Source: DASVDE01 sp963740065
GTDB lineage: Bacteria > Actinomycetota > Thermoleophilia > Solirubrobacterales > 70-9
Assembly: GCA_963740065.1 (NCBI GenBank)
Contig: CAVUCS010000010.1
Coordinates: forward strand, 1-53,441
Length of the DNA: 53,441 nucleotides
Direction of reading: 5' to 3'
Position 1 is the stretch's first letter, and the number at the start of each line of letters is the position of its first letter. Below are positions 1-8,823 of this stretch, one piece after another. A program made the translations under genes and the position numbers. The notes beneath the pieces were generated by a model. It had not been told where the DNA came from and ran no database searches. It was given only the letters and a program-made list of their open reading frames with translations.

Positions 1-898
1 CCCGCGAGACGTGGATCTGGTTGAAGCGTTGCTCAGCCGCCTCCCCCGCGCCGGTCTCGTGGAAGCGGTCGACTATCCGCCGACCAAGCTCTCGCTTGGC
101 CTCATTCGGAGAAGAGGTTGGCGGCTCGGCCCCCAGCAGCAGCCGGTAGTAGTCCACCATCGCCGCGTCGGGAATGCTCATCAGCTTGCCGAACATCTCC
201 TCAGGCGAGTCGGTCACTCCGACGTAGTTGCCCAGGGACTTGCTCATCTTCTGGACGCCGTCGGTTCCGACCAGGATCGGCATTGTCAGGATTGACTGCG
301 GCTTCTGGTCATGAGCCGTCTGCACGTCACGACCGAAGAGCAGGTTGAACTTCTGGTCAGTCCCCCCCAGTTCGACATCCGCTTCCACCGCCACCGAGTC
401 GTATCCCTGGAGAAGTGGATAGAGAAGCTCGACGGCGGCGATCGGAGCGCCGGCCGCCAGGCGCTTTTGAAAGTCGTCGCGCTCGAGTAGTCGGGCGACT
501 GTCGTTTGGGCCAGTAGCCCGAGCAAGGCCTCCGGCTCCATCCGCAACCACTCGCTGTTGAAGCGGACTTCGGTTCTCTCGCGGTCGAGCACCTTGAAGG
601 CCTGCTCCTGGTAGGTGGCGGCATTGACCGCGATCTCCTCAACGGTCGGAACCGGTCGCTGGGCTGAACGCCCGCTCGGATCGCCGACCCTCGCCGTGAA
701 GTCGCCGATGATCAAAACGACCTGGTGGCCCTCCCGCTGGAACTCGCGCAGCTTCTCCAGGACGACGGTGTGGCCGAGGTGGATGTCGGCGGTCGTCGGG
801 TCGATCCCCAGCTTGACCCGCAGCGGCCTATCGCCGGCCAGTTGCTCGGCTAGCTTCCCCGCGGGCAGCACGTCAACGGCGTTTCTCGTCAGATCCAT
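1..898 (-). CDS. tyrS: Tyrosyl-tRNA synthetase, truncated by window edge
   Basis: Class I aminoacyl-tRNA synthetase that charges tRNA-Tyr in the cytosol. The reverse strand is open from an ATG at 898 to the window edge without a stop, giving about 298 codons of a usual ~400, so the C-terminal S4-like RNA-binding part is missing. It shows the HIGH-type signature HLGHT (about residue 40), the tyrosine-pocket region VELGGTDQKFNLLFGRD and the KMSKS loop (KMSKSLGNY), in the order expected for bacterial TyrS. The start lies only 9 bases from the start of the divergent penicillin-binding protein gene, so the promoters of the two genes must overlap the opposing coding sequence or one start is mis-set. 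No T-box leader fits in that gap. Identification is secure; only the end is missing. Confidence 0.95.
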   Translation of the reverse strand, partial: MDLTRNAVDVLPAGKLAEQLAGDRPLRVKLGIDPTTADIHLGHTVVLEKLREFQREGHQVVLIIGDFTARVGDPSGRSAQRPVPTVEEIAVNAATYQEQAFKVLDRERTEVRFNSEWLRMEPEALLGLLAQTTVARLLERDDFQKRLAAGAPIAAVELLYPLLQGYDSVAVEADVELGGTDQKFNLLFGRDVQTAHDQKPQSILTMPILVGTDGVQKMSKSLGNYVGVTDSPEEMFGKLMSIPDAAMVDYYRLLLGAEPPTSSPNEAKRELGRRIVDRFHETGAGEAAEQRFNQIHVSR

Positions 899-907
899 GA
901 CGGCGCA

Positions 908-3085
908 ATGCTAGACTGCCGCCTTCTCTTGGCGGGCGAACGGAGCAAGCCGCGCCTCAAAAAGCTGCGCATCCTCTTTGTGCTTGTGGGGTTGGGCGTG
1001 CTGGGGCTGGTCTCGATGGTCTTCGGGATGATGACCGCTGTCTCCCAGGACTTGCCGGCTCTCTACAACTTCGCTCAGTACAAGGCGTCGAGAAACAGCG
1101 AAGTGCTCGACGCCACCGGGGAGCCGATCGGCACCCTGACCAGCAATCAGAACAAGATCCTGCTCGCCAGCGGACAGATCTCTCCGAACGTCAAGAACGC
1201 CGTCGTCTCGATTGAGGACGCGCGCTATTACGAGCACAGCGGCGTCGACTTCCAAGGGATCGGCCGAGCCCTGTTCCAAGACGTGCTTTCGCTCAGCGCC
1301 AGCCAGGGCGCCTCGACGATTACCCAGCAGTTCGTCAAGAACGCGCTTGCTGCCCAGGACAGCCGCACCGTGCTGCAGAAGTTCCGCGAGGCGGCTCTCG
1401 CCTACCGGCTTGAGCGCCACTGGGACAAGGACAAGGTTCTGACCGAATACCTAAACACCGTCTACTTCGGTTCCGGCGCATACGGAATCGAGGCGGCGGC
1501 GCGCACGTACTTCGGTGGAGCTCATCCGGGCTGCGGCACCGAGGATGAGCCCTGCGCTTCGGTTCTAGAGCCCTGGGAGGCGGCCCTGCTGGCGGGAATC
1601 ATCCAATCGCCATACGCCTATGACCCCAAATTCTTTCCCGAAAATGCTCTTTGGCGGCGCAACCTGGTGCTGGAGAAAATGTACGAGCAGGGCTACATCA
1701 CCCACGAGCAATACACGGACGGGACCAAACAAGCGCTGCCCGCCCCGCACGATATTGAACAACCGTCGGTCGACTCCAAGGCGCCGTACTACACCTCCTG
1801 GGTGCGCCAACAACTGGTCGATCGCTTCGGCGCCCCCAAAACCTTTTTCGGAGGCCTGAGAGTCAAGACGACGTTGGACTTGGACCTACAGGACGCCGCC
1901 CAGAACGTGGTCAGCTCCTATTTGGGCGGCATCCTCCCAACCGCTTCGGTGGTTGTGATCGACAACCGCAACGCCGGCGTCAAGGCGATGGTCGCGGGAC
2001 CCGACTTCGAGACCAAGCCGTTCAACCTGGCGACGATGGGCCACCGCCAGCCGGGTTCCTCGATTAAGCCGATCATCCTCGCCACCGCATTGGAGCAGGG
2101 AATTTCCTCCGGGTCGGTTTACGAGTCCGCACCGCAAATCTTCACCTTCGGCAGAAAGAGAAAGGAACTGTTCGAGGTAAGAAACTACGGCGACAGTTAC
2201 CTGGGTTCAGCCTCTCTGGCGACAGCGACGACCTACTCCGACAACTCCGTCTATGCCCAAGTGGGCCTCGAAAGCCTCAAGCACGGCACTCACGACATCG
2301 CCGGGATGGCCCACCGGCTCGGCGTTCACACCCACCTCTCTACGAACCCGGCGATGGTCCTGGGTGGGCTAAAGGAGGGCGTGACGCCACTCGAATGGAC
2401 CTACGCCTTCTCAACGCTCGCGAACGACGGAGACCGGGTCAGCGGCACCCTCGCCCCGGATCCCGGCGACAGTCCCGTCGCCTATACCGAAGTGAGGAAC
2501 AAGGACGGAGATCTGATTAAGGGTGGAGACAATGACTCGACCCACACCCAGGTTCTCGACAAGGGCGTCGCCGAGGAGGCGAAGACGATTCTGCATACGG
2601 TTGTCACCAGTGGCACCGGCACCAAGGCCAACATCGACGACCCCTACCAATGGGGCAAGACCGGTACCACCGAGAACAATGGCGATGCCTGGTTCTGCGG
2701 TGCCACTCAAGATGTAACCGCCTGCGTATGGGTTGGCTACGCCGATACGACGACGCCGATGACGACCGAGTTCGCCGGTGGCCCCGTTGATGGCGGCACC
2801 TTCCCGGCGCTGATCTGGGCTGGAGTGATCTCCGCCTGGGACGAGATCAGGGCGACCCGAGCGGCGGAGAGGAAGAGTGGCGCCGACAGCGGTAGCTCAG
2901 GATCGACCTACGTCCCCTCCGCACCTTCCTACTCGTCCCCGTCAACGCCGGCCCCATCGACCGACACCCCCACACCCTCCCCCGGGTCGGCACCAACCAC
3001 TCCCGCCGCGCCGTCGACGCCGGCTCCAGCCCCAACCCCCGCGCCAAGTGGCGGTGGAGCGGGCGGCGGCATCACCGCGAACTAA
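908..3085 (+). CDS. Class A penicillin-binding protein (transglycosylase/transpeptidase)
   Basis: Bifunctional cell-wall enzyme that polymerises lipid II and cross-links peptidoglycan at the outer face of the membrane. About 725 residues: a short basic cytoplasmic N-terminus, one membrane anchor (about residues 22-46), a GT51 transglycosylase domain (EDARYYEH with the catalytic Glu near residue 102, then QGASTITQQ), and a transpeptidase domain with SxxK in GSSIKP (about 384), an SDN motif (about 444) and KTGTT (about 583). The last ~90 residues are a Pro/Ser/Thr-rich tail, usual for actinobacterial PBPs. No clear Shine-Dalgarno precedes the ATG at 908; a start a few codons downstream is possible because the anchor begins later. 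The stop overlaps the convergent glycosylase gene by 4 bases. Confidence 0.93.
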   Translation: MLDCRLLLAGERSKPRLKKLRILFVLVGLGVLGLVSMVFGMMTAVSQDLPALYNFAQYKASRNSEVLDATGEPIGTLTSNQNKILLASGQISPNVKNAVVSIEDARYYEHSGVDFQGIGRALFQDVLSLSASQGASTITQQFVKNALAAQDSRTVLQKFREAALAYRLERHWDKDKVLTEYLNTVYFGSGAYGIEAAARTYFGGAHPGCGTEDEPCASVLEPWEAALLAGIIQSPYAYDPKFFPENALWRRNLVLEKMYEQGYITHEQYTDGTKQALPAPHDIEQPSVDSKAPYYTSWVRQQLVDRFGAPKTFFGGLRVKTTLDLDLQDAAQNVVSSYLGGILPTASVVVIDNRNAGVKAMVAGPDFETKPFNLATMGHRQPGSSIKPIILATALEQGISSGSVYESAPQIFTFGRKRKELFEVRNYGDSYLGSASLATATTYSDNSVYAQVGLESLKHGTHDIAGMAHRLGVHTHLSTNPAMVLGGLKEGVTPLEWTYAFSTLANDGDRVSGTLAPDPGDSPVAYTEVRNKDGDLIKGGDNDSTHTQVLDKGVAEEAKTILHTVVTSGTGTKANIDDPYQWGKTGTTENNGDAWFCGATQDVTACVWVGYADTTTPMTTEFAGGPVDGGTFPALIWAGVISAWDEIRATRAAERKSGADSGSSGSTYVPSAPSYSSPSTPAPSTDTPTPSPGSAPTTPAAPSTPAPAPTPAPSGGGAGGGITAN

Positions 3086-3669
3086 CCGCGAGAGACGAAC
3101 CGGCTATCGGCGAGGCTAAAGCGCCAGGGGCGTTCGGTCGCTTTGCTGATTCCGACCCTAGGCCCAGTGACAACCTCCCCCTCCCAGCCTGGCTCCCGCG
3201 GCAAGAACAGGAATGGGTCGCTCGCCAGGTCCGCGTTGTTGGAATCGAGTCCGATCCCCAGTGCCTCGGTCAGCTTGCCCGGCCCCGAGCAGAGATCGAT
3301 GTCCCCGCGACCCCGTCGCCGGACGCGCATCTCCTCCAATCCGGCGGTCGGCTCCAGGGCGCGGATCAGCACCGCAGCCGCTTCACCCTCGGGTTCGGCG
3401 ACCGCGTTGAGCAGGCTGTGGATCCCATAGGAGAGGTAAACGTAGGCTCGTCCGGGTGGACCGAACAGAGGCTCTGTTCGTGTGGTGAGGCCGACGTAGG
3501 CATGACAGGCTGGGTCGTCGCGCTCGTAGCTCTCGGTCTCGACGATCACACCTCCGCACCCCTCAAAGAAGAGGCGACAGCCGATCAACTCGCGTGCCAC
3601 CGTGTGAACCGAGCGGTCGAAGAACCCGGCGTCAAGCCGCACCTCTTCGATCGCAACCGCGCTCGTCAC
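3082..3669 (-). CDS. DNA-3-methyladenine glycosylase (AAG/MPG family)
   Basis: Base-excision repair enzyme that removes alkylated purines such as 3-methyladenine. 195 residues, typical of bacterial AAG-type glycosylases. The N-terminal LDAGFFDR and ARELIG, the catalytic-Glu segment VIVETESY (about residue 43), GPPGRAYVYLSYG and CSGPGKLTEALG match the family along its whole length. The start is GTG at 3669, overlapping the argH stop as GTGA, which argues for translational coupling. It is the last gene of the long minus-strand leu/ilv/arg run; a repair gene there is probably a passenger of the operon, not a functional partner. Confidence 0.92.
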   Translation of the reverse strand: MTSAVAIEEVRLDAGFFDRSVHTVARELIGCRLFFEGCGGVIVETESYERDDPACHAYVGLTTRTEPLFGPPGRAYVYLSYGIHSLLNAVAEPEGEAAAVLIRALEPTAGLEEMRVRRRGRGDIDLCSGPGKLTEALGIGLDSNNADLASDPFLFLPREPGWEGEVVTGPRVGISKATERPWRFSLADSRFVSRG

Positions 3670-5057
3670 GAACGCTCTTCGAGAACCCTCGTCTTCACTG
3701 CTGCAAGCGTCTCCCGCGCCTCGTCGATCTGCCTCCCGAGCGCGTCTGAGCCGGTTCCCCCGGCGATCCGCTTCGACTCCAGCCAGCTGCTCCGCTTCAA
3801 CACCTCGTAGTACGAGTCGTCAAGGTGTTCGGAGCGAGCCTTAAGTTCCTCCGCGGTGAAGTCCGAGAGCGCGCGATCCCCCTCCACCGCGTCGCGAACG
3901 AGACCGCCAACGATGCCGTGCGCTTCTCGGAACGGCACCCCCTTACGGACCAGGAGGTCGGCGACTTCGGTCGCGGCCAGCATCTCGTCACCCGAAGCGT
4001 CCTCCAACCTTTCGCGGTCGAACTCGATCCCGGCGAGCATCCCTTCGGTCGCGTCAAGGCAGAGCTCCACCGTGTCGATCGCGTCGAACAAAGGCTCCTT
4101 GTCCTCCTGCATGTCCTTGCCGTAGGTGAGCGGCAACGCGTGCATCATCCCGACCACCGATGTGTAGTCGGAGACGACCCGGGGGCTCTTGGCGCGCAGC
4201 AGCTCCGCCGAGTCGGGGTTCTTCTTCTGCGGCATGATCGAGGAACCCGAAGAGAAGGACTCATCCAACTCGCAGAAGCCGAACTCGCTGCTGGACCAGA
4301 TCACAATCTCCGATCCGAGCCGCGAGAGATGCATCGCGCAGGTCGAGGCGGCTGACAGGTAGTCGAGAACAAAGTCGCGGTTGGAGGAGCCGTCAATCGA
4401 GTTGTGACTGACGTGCTCAAAGCCAAGGTCGTCGGCGACGGCATCGCGGTCGATCTCCCAGTTGACGCCGGCGAGGGCGCCGGAGCCGAGCGGCATCACA
4501 CTGGCGCTGTCGAGGGCGAACTGGAAGCGCAGCACATCGCGGGCCAACATCCAGAAGTAGGCGAGCAGATGGTGGCCTAAGTAGACGGGTTGAGCCCGCT
4601 GGAGGTGCGTGTAGCCGGGCATCGGCCAGTCGCGGTGGCGCTCAGCCAGCTCCAAAAGGCGCTCCATCGCGGCGCCGGTCAGCTCGATCGCCCGCAGCGA
4701 GTGGGCCTGGACGACCATCGCCACGTCGGTAGCGACCTGATCATTGCGGGAGCGGCCGGTGTGGAGCTTGCCCGCAAGCGGGCCAATCTCTTCTCCAAGA
4801 AGCCGCTCGATCGCCATGTGGATGTCCTCGTCGGCTTCTTCGAACTCGAAGCCGTGCCCTGCCATCCGCGCCCTGACCGCCTCCAGTCCGGCATCGATCC
4901 GACTCAGCTCGTCGTCGTCGAGAACGCCGATCTGCCGCAGGCCGCGAGCGTGCGACTGCGACTGGTCGATGTCATAGGGCGCCAGCCGCCAGTCGAACTC
5001 GATTGAGCGATTAAGTCGCCAGAAGCGGGGGTCGGGATCTCTGCGAAAGCGTGACAT
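3666..5057 (-). CDS. argH: Argininosuccinate lyase
   Basis: Last step of arginine synthesis: argininosuccinate to arginine and fumarate, in the cytosol. 463 residues from the ATG at 5057. It carries the fumarase/aspartase-superfamily signature GSSIMPQKKNPD and the substrate-binding stretches TGRSRNDQVATD and YTHLQRAQP. A longer in-frame ORF reaches 5186, but the ATG at 5057 overlaps the upstream aminotransferase stop as TGATG and begins the homologous sequence (SRFRRDPDPRFWRLNRSI). No other arginine gene is in the window, so argH is separated from the rest of its pathway and lies inside a branched-chain amino acid operon. Confidence 0.95.
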   Translation of the reverse strand: MSRFRRDPDPRFWRLNRSIEFDWRLAPYDIDQSQSHARGLRQIGVLDDDELSRIDAGLEAVRARMAGHGFEFEEADEDIHMAIERLLGEEIGPLAGKLHTGRSRNDQVATDVAMVVQAHSLRAIELTGAAMERLLELAERHRDWPMPGYTHLQRAQPVYLGHHLLAYFWMLARDVLRFQFALDSASVMPLGSGALAGVNWEIDRDAVADDLGFEHVSHNSIDGSSNRDFVLDYLSAASTCAMHLSRLGSEIVIWSSSEFGFCELDESFSSGSSIMPQKKNPDSAELLRAKSPRVVSDYTSVVGMMHALPLTYGKDMQEDKEPLFDAIDTVELCLDATEGMLAGIEFDRERLEDASGDEMLAATEVADLLVRKGVPFREAHGIVGGLVRDAVEGDRALSDFTAEELKARSEHLDDSYYEVLKRSSWLESKRIAGGTGSDALGRQIDEARETLAAVKTRVLEERS

Positions 5058-6178
5058 CAGCGGAGGGATTCGGCGAGAGCCTCGCACACCCTCTCGATTT
5101 GCCCCCCGCTCATGGCCGGGAAAAACGGCAGAGCCAGTGAATGCGCCGAAGCCGCCTCCGCCACTGGGAACTGACCATCGCGCCAACCCAACTCGCGCAT
5201 GTGGGGGAAGAGGTGGATGCAGGGAAGGTAGGCCTTGCTCGCGACGCCGCGTTCGCCGAGCCGGGCAATGACTGCGTCGCGATCGATTTCCGCGGCGAGG
5301 CGGACGACATAGACGAACCAGCTGCGTCGCTCTTTGCCACGCCCGGCGATTGGCGTCTCCACGCCTTCGACGCCGTCCAGTCCTTCCTCATAGAGCGCCG
5401 CGACCCGTTCACGACTCGCCAGCATCCCGTCAAGCTTCTCCAGCTGGGCGATGCCGAGCGCCGCGGCGAGGTCGGAGAGGCGGTAGTTGAAGCCGAGGCC
5501 TCCGTGGTCGAGCCACCCCATGTCGGCGGCGCGGCCCTGGTTGCGCTCAGAACGCAGGCGAGCCGCGGCATCGGCCCCCGAGGGGACGATCATCCCCCCC
5601 TCCCCCGTCGTCATCTGCTTGTTGGCATAGAAGGCGAAGGTGGCGAGGTTTCCCCGCGTTCCCACCCGGCGCCCTTCGGAGTCGACCGCGCCGAGCGCTT
5701 CGCAGGCATCCTCCAGGATCCCCAGCCCGCGCTTTTCGGCAAGCGTTTCCAGCTCCGGCATCGCAGCCGGATAGCCGAATATGTGAATCGGAAGGATGCC
5801 GGCCGTCCGCTCCCCCACAGCTGCTTCAGCGGCTGCCGGATCGATGTTGAGCGTGACCGGGTCAACGTCACAAAAAACGGGGCGGGCGCCTTCGTAGAGA
5901 AGACAGTTGGCGGAGGCGACAAAGCTGAACGGGCTGGTCAAGATCTCATCGTCGGGTCCCCATCCAAGCGCCCGCGTGCCCAGGTGTAGCGCCGTCGTGC
6001 CACTGGAGACGGCTACCGCGTCGTCGCTGCCCAACCAGGAGGAGAACTCGCTCTCGAAGCGCTCTCCGGTCGGGCCCAGTGAGAGCCGACCGGAGCGGAG
6101 CACCTCAAGCGCCAGTTCCTCTTCGCGCGGCCCGATCTCTGGCTTTGCGAGCGGGATCATTTCGGGAACTTCACTCAT
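5057..6178 (-). CDS. DegT/DnrJ/EryC1/StrS-family PLP aminotransferase
   Basis: PLP enzyme of the sugar-aminotransferase family, which usually moves an amino group from glutamate or glutamine to a keto-sugar nucleotide. 373 residues. Visible features: MIPLAKPEIGPREEE at the start, the cofactor-binding SSGTTALHLG, a glycine-rich DHGGLGFNYRLSD, and the PLP lysine in YANKQMTTGEGG. The start at 6178 is the ATG overlapping the cimA stop (ATGA); an upstream in-frame extension to 6265 runs into cimA and is unlikely. Its place between cimA and argH, far from any sugar-nucleotide gene here, leaves the substrate open: a cell-surface sugar, or an amino acid related role. The family call is firm; the substrate is not. 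Confidence 0.88.
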   Translation of the reverse strand: MSEVPEMIPLAKPEIGPREEELALEVLRSGRLSLGPTGERFESEFSSWLGSDDAVAVSSGTTALHLGTRALGWGPDDEILTSPFSFVASANCLLYEGARPVFCDVDPVTLNIDPAAAEAAVGERTAGILPIHIFGYPAAMPELETLAEKRGLGILEDACEALGAVDSEGRRVGTRGNLATFAFYANKQMTTGEGGMIVPSGADAAARLRSERNQGRAADMGWLDHGGLGFNYRLSDLAAALGIAQLEKLDGMLASRERVAALYEEGLDGVEGVETPIAGRGKERRSWFVYVVRLAAEIDRDAVIARLGERGVASKAYLPCIHLFPHMRELGWRDGQFPVAEAASAHSLALPFFPAMSGGQIERVCEALAESLR

Positions 6179-7737
6179 CGTGGCTGGAACGCATACTCGA
6201 GCGAATCGACCAGCGCCTCCCAGGAGGCCTCGATGATGTTCTCGGAGACGCCGATCGTCCCCCACTCACGCTCACCGTCGGAGGAATCGAGGAGGACCCG
6301 GGTGATCGCGTCGGTGCCGTGCGTTTCGTCGAGGATGCGCACCTTGTAGTTGGTCAGCTCAATATCCGCGAGATGCGGATGGTGCTCGGTGATCGCCCCG
6401 CGCAGCGCCCGGTCCAGGGCGTTGACCGGGCCATTGCCGGGAGCTGTGCGCTCGTAGTGCGCTCCGCCCACCTTGACCTCGATCGTCGCCTGAGTGCTGA
6501 CGCCTTCGCCGGCCCGCTTCTCGGTGACAACGCGGAACCCCTCCAGCTCAAACAAGGGCTCATACGCGCCCGCTTCGCGCCGCAGCAACAGCTCAAACGA
6601 AGCCTGCGCGGCTTCGTAGTGGTAACCGAGGTGCTCGCGTTCCTTCAGTCGCTCAACCGCTCGCGTCGCCGCCTCCTCGCTGATCTCCAGCCCGGCCCCT
6701 TCCGCTTGGCTGCGGATCGTCGCCTTACCCGACAGCTCCGAGGGCAGAATGTCGCGATGGTTGCCGACCGACTCGGGGTCGATGTGCTCAAAAGTCCGAG
6801 CGTCGGCCTCGACGCCGGCCACATGCATGCCCCCCTTGTGGGCGAAGGCATTGCGGCCGACATATGGCTGGTCGGGGTTCGGAGTCACGTTGCAGAGCTC
6901 GCCGACGAAGTGAGCCGTCTCGGTAAGGGTCGCCAGCTGCTCGGGCGTCACCACCTCGTAGCCTTGCTTCAGCTGCAGGGCCGGCAAAATCGACACCAGG
7001 TTGGCGTTGCCACAGCGCTCTCCATAGCCGTTGATTGTCCCTTGGACCAGTCGGGCGCCCTCGCGGACCGCGGCCAACGAGTTTGCGACTCCACACTCTG
7101 CGTCGTTGTGAACGTGAATACCGATGCCGGCGTCTGCGTCGGCCATCTCGCTGACGATCTGCTCGCACGCCTCAGCGATCTGGTCGGGCAGACTGGAGCC
7201 GTTGGTGTCGCAGAGAGTGACGTTTTCGGCGCCGGCCTCAACCGCGGCGACCAGGCACTCCAGCGCGTACTCGGGGTCGTCGCGAAAGCCGTCGAAGAAA
7301 TGCTCCGCGTCGTAGATCACGCGTTTGCCCTGCTCGCGACAGAAGGCGACCGACTCGGCGATCATCGCCAGGTTCTCCTCGCGAGAAACCTTTGTCACCA
7401 CCTCCAGGTGTAGCCCCCAGGTCTTGCCGACCAACGTAACCACGGGGGCGAAGCTCTCGACCAGCGTGCGCAGCGCCGGGTCCTCCTCGGCGGCGATGCC
7501 ACGGCGGCGTGTCATCCCGAAGGCGCAGATCGTCGCCTGCGTCAACTCCAGCTCAGCGAGCATCCCGAAAAGCTCGGCCTCTTTTGGGTTCGAGCTGGGG
7601 AAACCGGCCTCGACAAACTGCACCCCGAGCGCGTCCAGCGCTTGCACGACGCGAACCTTCTCGCCGGCCGAAAGGGACATGCCCTCGCCTTGCATTCCGT
7701 CGCGCAAGGTCGTGTCGTAAAGATTCACTTGGTCCAT
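6175..7737 (-). CDS. cimA: (R)-citramalate synthase
   Basis: Condenses pyruvate and acetyl-CoA to citramalate, the first step of the threonine-independent isoleucine route. 520 residues: a DRE-TIM aldolase-like barrel with YDTTLRDGMQGEGM (catalytic Arg-Asp), metal-binding HVHNDAECG and NGYGERCGN, then a C-terminal LeuA-type regulatory domain (about 390-520). LYDTTLRDGMQ and GKTWGLHLEVVTKVS fit the long CimA clade better than LeuA or homocitrate synthase. It lies downstream of leuC, leuD, leuB and ilvE, whose products process citramalate onward. A weak GAAAGG ribosome site sits 5-10 bases upstream of the ATG. The C-terminal domain suggests allosteric control by isoleucine (family knowledge). 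Confidence 0.93.
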   Translation of the reverse strand: MDQVNLYDTTLRDGMQGEGMSLSAGEKVRVVQALDALGVQFVEAGFPSSNPKEAELFGMLAELELTQATICAFGMTRRRGIAAEEDPALRTLVESFAPVVTLVGKTWGLHLEVVTKVSREENLAMIAESVAFCREQGKRVIYDAEHFFDGFRDDPEYALECLVAAVEAGAENVTLCDTNGSSLPDQIAEACEQIVSEMADADAGIGIHVHNDAECGVANSLAAVREGARLVQGTINGYGERCGNANLVSILPALQLKQGYEVVTPEQLATLTETAHFVGELCNVTPNPDQPYVGRNAFAHKGGMHVAGVEADARTFEHIDPESVGNHRDILPSELSGKATIRSQAEGAGLEISEEAATRAVERLKEREHLGYHYEAAQASFELLLRREAGAYEPLFELEGFRVVTEKRAGEGVSTQATIEVKVGGAHYERTAPGNGPVNALDRALRGAITEHHPHLADIELTNYKVRILDETHGTDAITRVLLDSSDGEREWGTIGVSENIIEASWEALVDSLEYAFQPR

Positions 7738-7854
7738 CTGATGCCTTTCAAATTCGAGAAATCGGGGAGAGGGCCTGCAGGCCCCACGCGCAGCGCCGCG
7801 CCAGCCGCTAGGCGGCTGCGGTAATTCGCCCGACTGCTTCGAAGCGAGAACGCA
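7738..7854. other. ilvE-cimA spacer with two palindromes
   Basis: A 117-base gap inside the minus-strand operon. It holds a perfect 14-base palindrome, GGGCCTGCAGGCCC (7771-7784), and a 7-bp stem with a 3-base loop, CAGCCGC/GCGGCTG (7802-7818). Neither is followed by a run of T on the minus strand, so a standard intrinsic terminator is not supported. They could be partial terminators, RNA-processing stems or a promoter operator for cimA. No leader peptide is visible. Confidence 0.4.
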
Positions 7855-8805
7855 TCAGCCACTGACCTTACTCGGTTCGCTCGTCCCGGCCGGGACGTCG
7901 ACGAAGTCCAGCCATTCCAGGTATTCCTCGGCGCGGCCGTGCAGGGCGTCCTCGAACTTGGCCTGGATCACGCGAGTGATCTCACCCGGATCTCCCAACT
8001 CGTGGTCGTCGACGGAGCGGACGGGAACCATCTCGGCCGCGGTGCCGGTCAGGAAGACTTCGTCGGCGAGGTACAGCTCCGCGCGGGCAATGCTGCGCTC
8101 TTCGACTCTGTAGCCGAGGTCGCGGGCGATTTGCACCACCGAGCTGCGGGTGATCCCGTCGAGGATCGCCGACGTGTGCCCGGGTGTGCAGAGGGTGCCG
8201 TCACGAACGACGAAGACATTCTCCCCGGAGCCCTCAGAGACGCAGCCATGCTGATCGAGCAGGATCGCCTCGTCGTAGCCGGCGTTGGCCGACTCGGTCT
8301 TAGCCAGGATCGAGTTGAGGTACTGGCCGGAGGCCTTCGCGTGTGGAATCAGGCTGTCGCCGGAGATCGTCCGCCAGGAAGAAACCTTGGTGCGGATGCC
8401 CTGCTTCTTGCCCTCTTCTCCCAGGTAAGCGCCCCAAGGCCAAACGGCGATGATCACTTCGATCGGCGCACTCTGCGCGTAGAGCCCCATCTCGCCGTAG
8501 CCGCGGAAGGCGAGCGGGCGGATGTAGCAAGCGTGGAGGCCGTTGCGGCCGATCAGCTCATGGATTGCGGTGCGCAACTGCTCAGCTGAGTAGGGCAGTT
8601 CAAAGTAGTAGAGCTCAGCCGACTTCTCCAGGCGATCGAGATGCTCACGATTGCGGAAGATCGCCGGGCCGCGCTCTGTTTCGTAGCAGCGGATTCCCTC
8701 GAAGACGCCGGTCCCGTAGTGCAGCCCGTGGCTGAGCACATGGGTCTTCGCCTCGGCCCAAGGCACGAGCTCGCCGTTCTGCCAGATGAACTCGGCGGTC
8801 TCCAT
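7855..8805 (-). CDS. ilvE: Branched-chain amino acid aminotransferase
   Basis: PLP class IV transaminase for the final step of leucine, isoleucine and valine synthesis. 316 residues. It begins WQNGELVPWAEAKTHVLSHG as IlvE does, has YIRPLAFRGYGEMGL in the substrate region, the PLP lysine in IPHAKASGQYLNS (about residue 160), CVSEGSGENVF, and the closing LADEVFLTGTAAEMVPVRS. It starts 18 bases after leuB ends, within the leu operon. No strong ribosome binding site is visible, so it may depend on coupling to leuB translation. Confidence 0.95.
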   Translation of the reverse strand: METAEFIWQNGELVPWAEAKTHVLSHGLHYGTGVFEGIRCYETERGPAIFRNREHLDRLEKSAELYYFELPYSAEQLRTAIHELIGRNGLHACYIRPLAFRGYGEMGLYAQSAPIEVIIAVWPWGAYLGEEGKKQGIRTKVSSWRTISGDSLIPHAKASGQYLNSILAKTESANAGYDEAILLDQHGCVSEGSGENVFVVRDGTLCTPGHTSAILDGITRSSVVQIARDLGYRVEERSIARAELYLADEVFLTGTAAEMVPVRSVDDHELGDPGEITRVIQAKFEDALHGRAEEYLEWLDFVDVPAGTSEPSKVSG

Positions 8806-8823
8806 CAGATCGCGAAGTATGCC

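Noticed and set aside
6079..7413. 444-codon plus-strand ORF antisense to cimA
   Set aside because: It has no recognisable domain and is a mirror of the real gene's codon bias; cimA on the other strand has full-length family motifs.
7771..7818. Palindromes after ilvE as an intrinsic terminator
   Set aside because: No T-run follows on the minus strand and the operon appears to continue into cimA.
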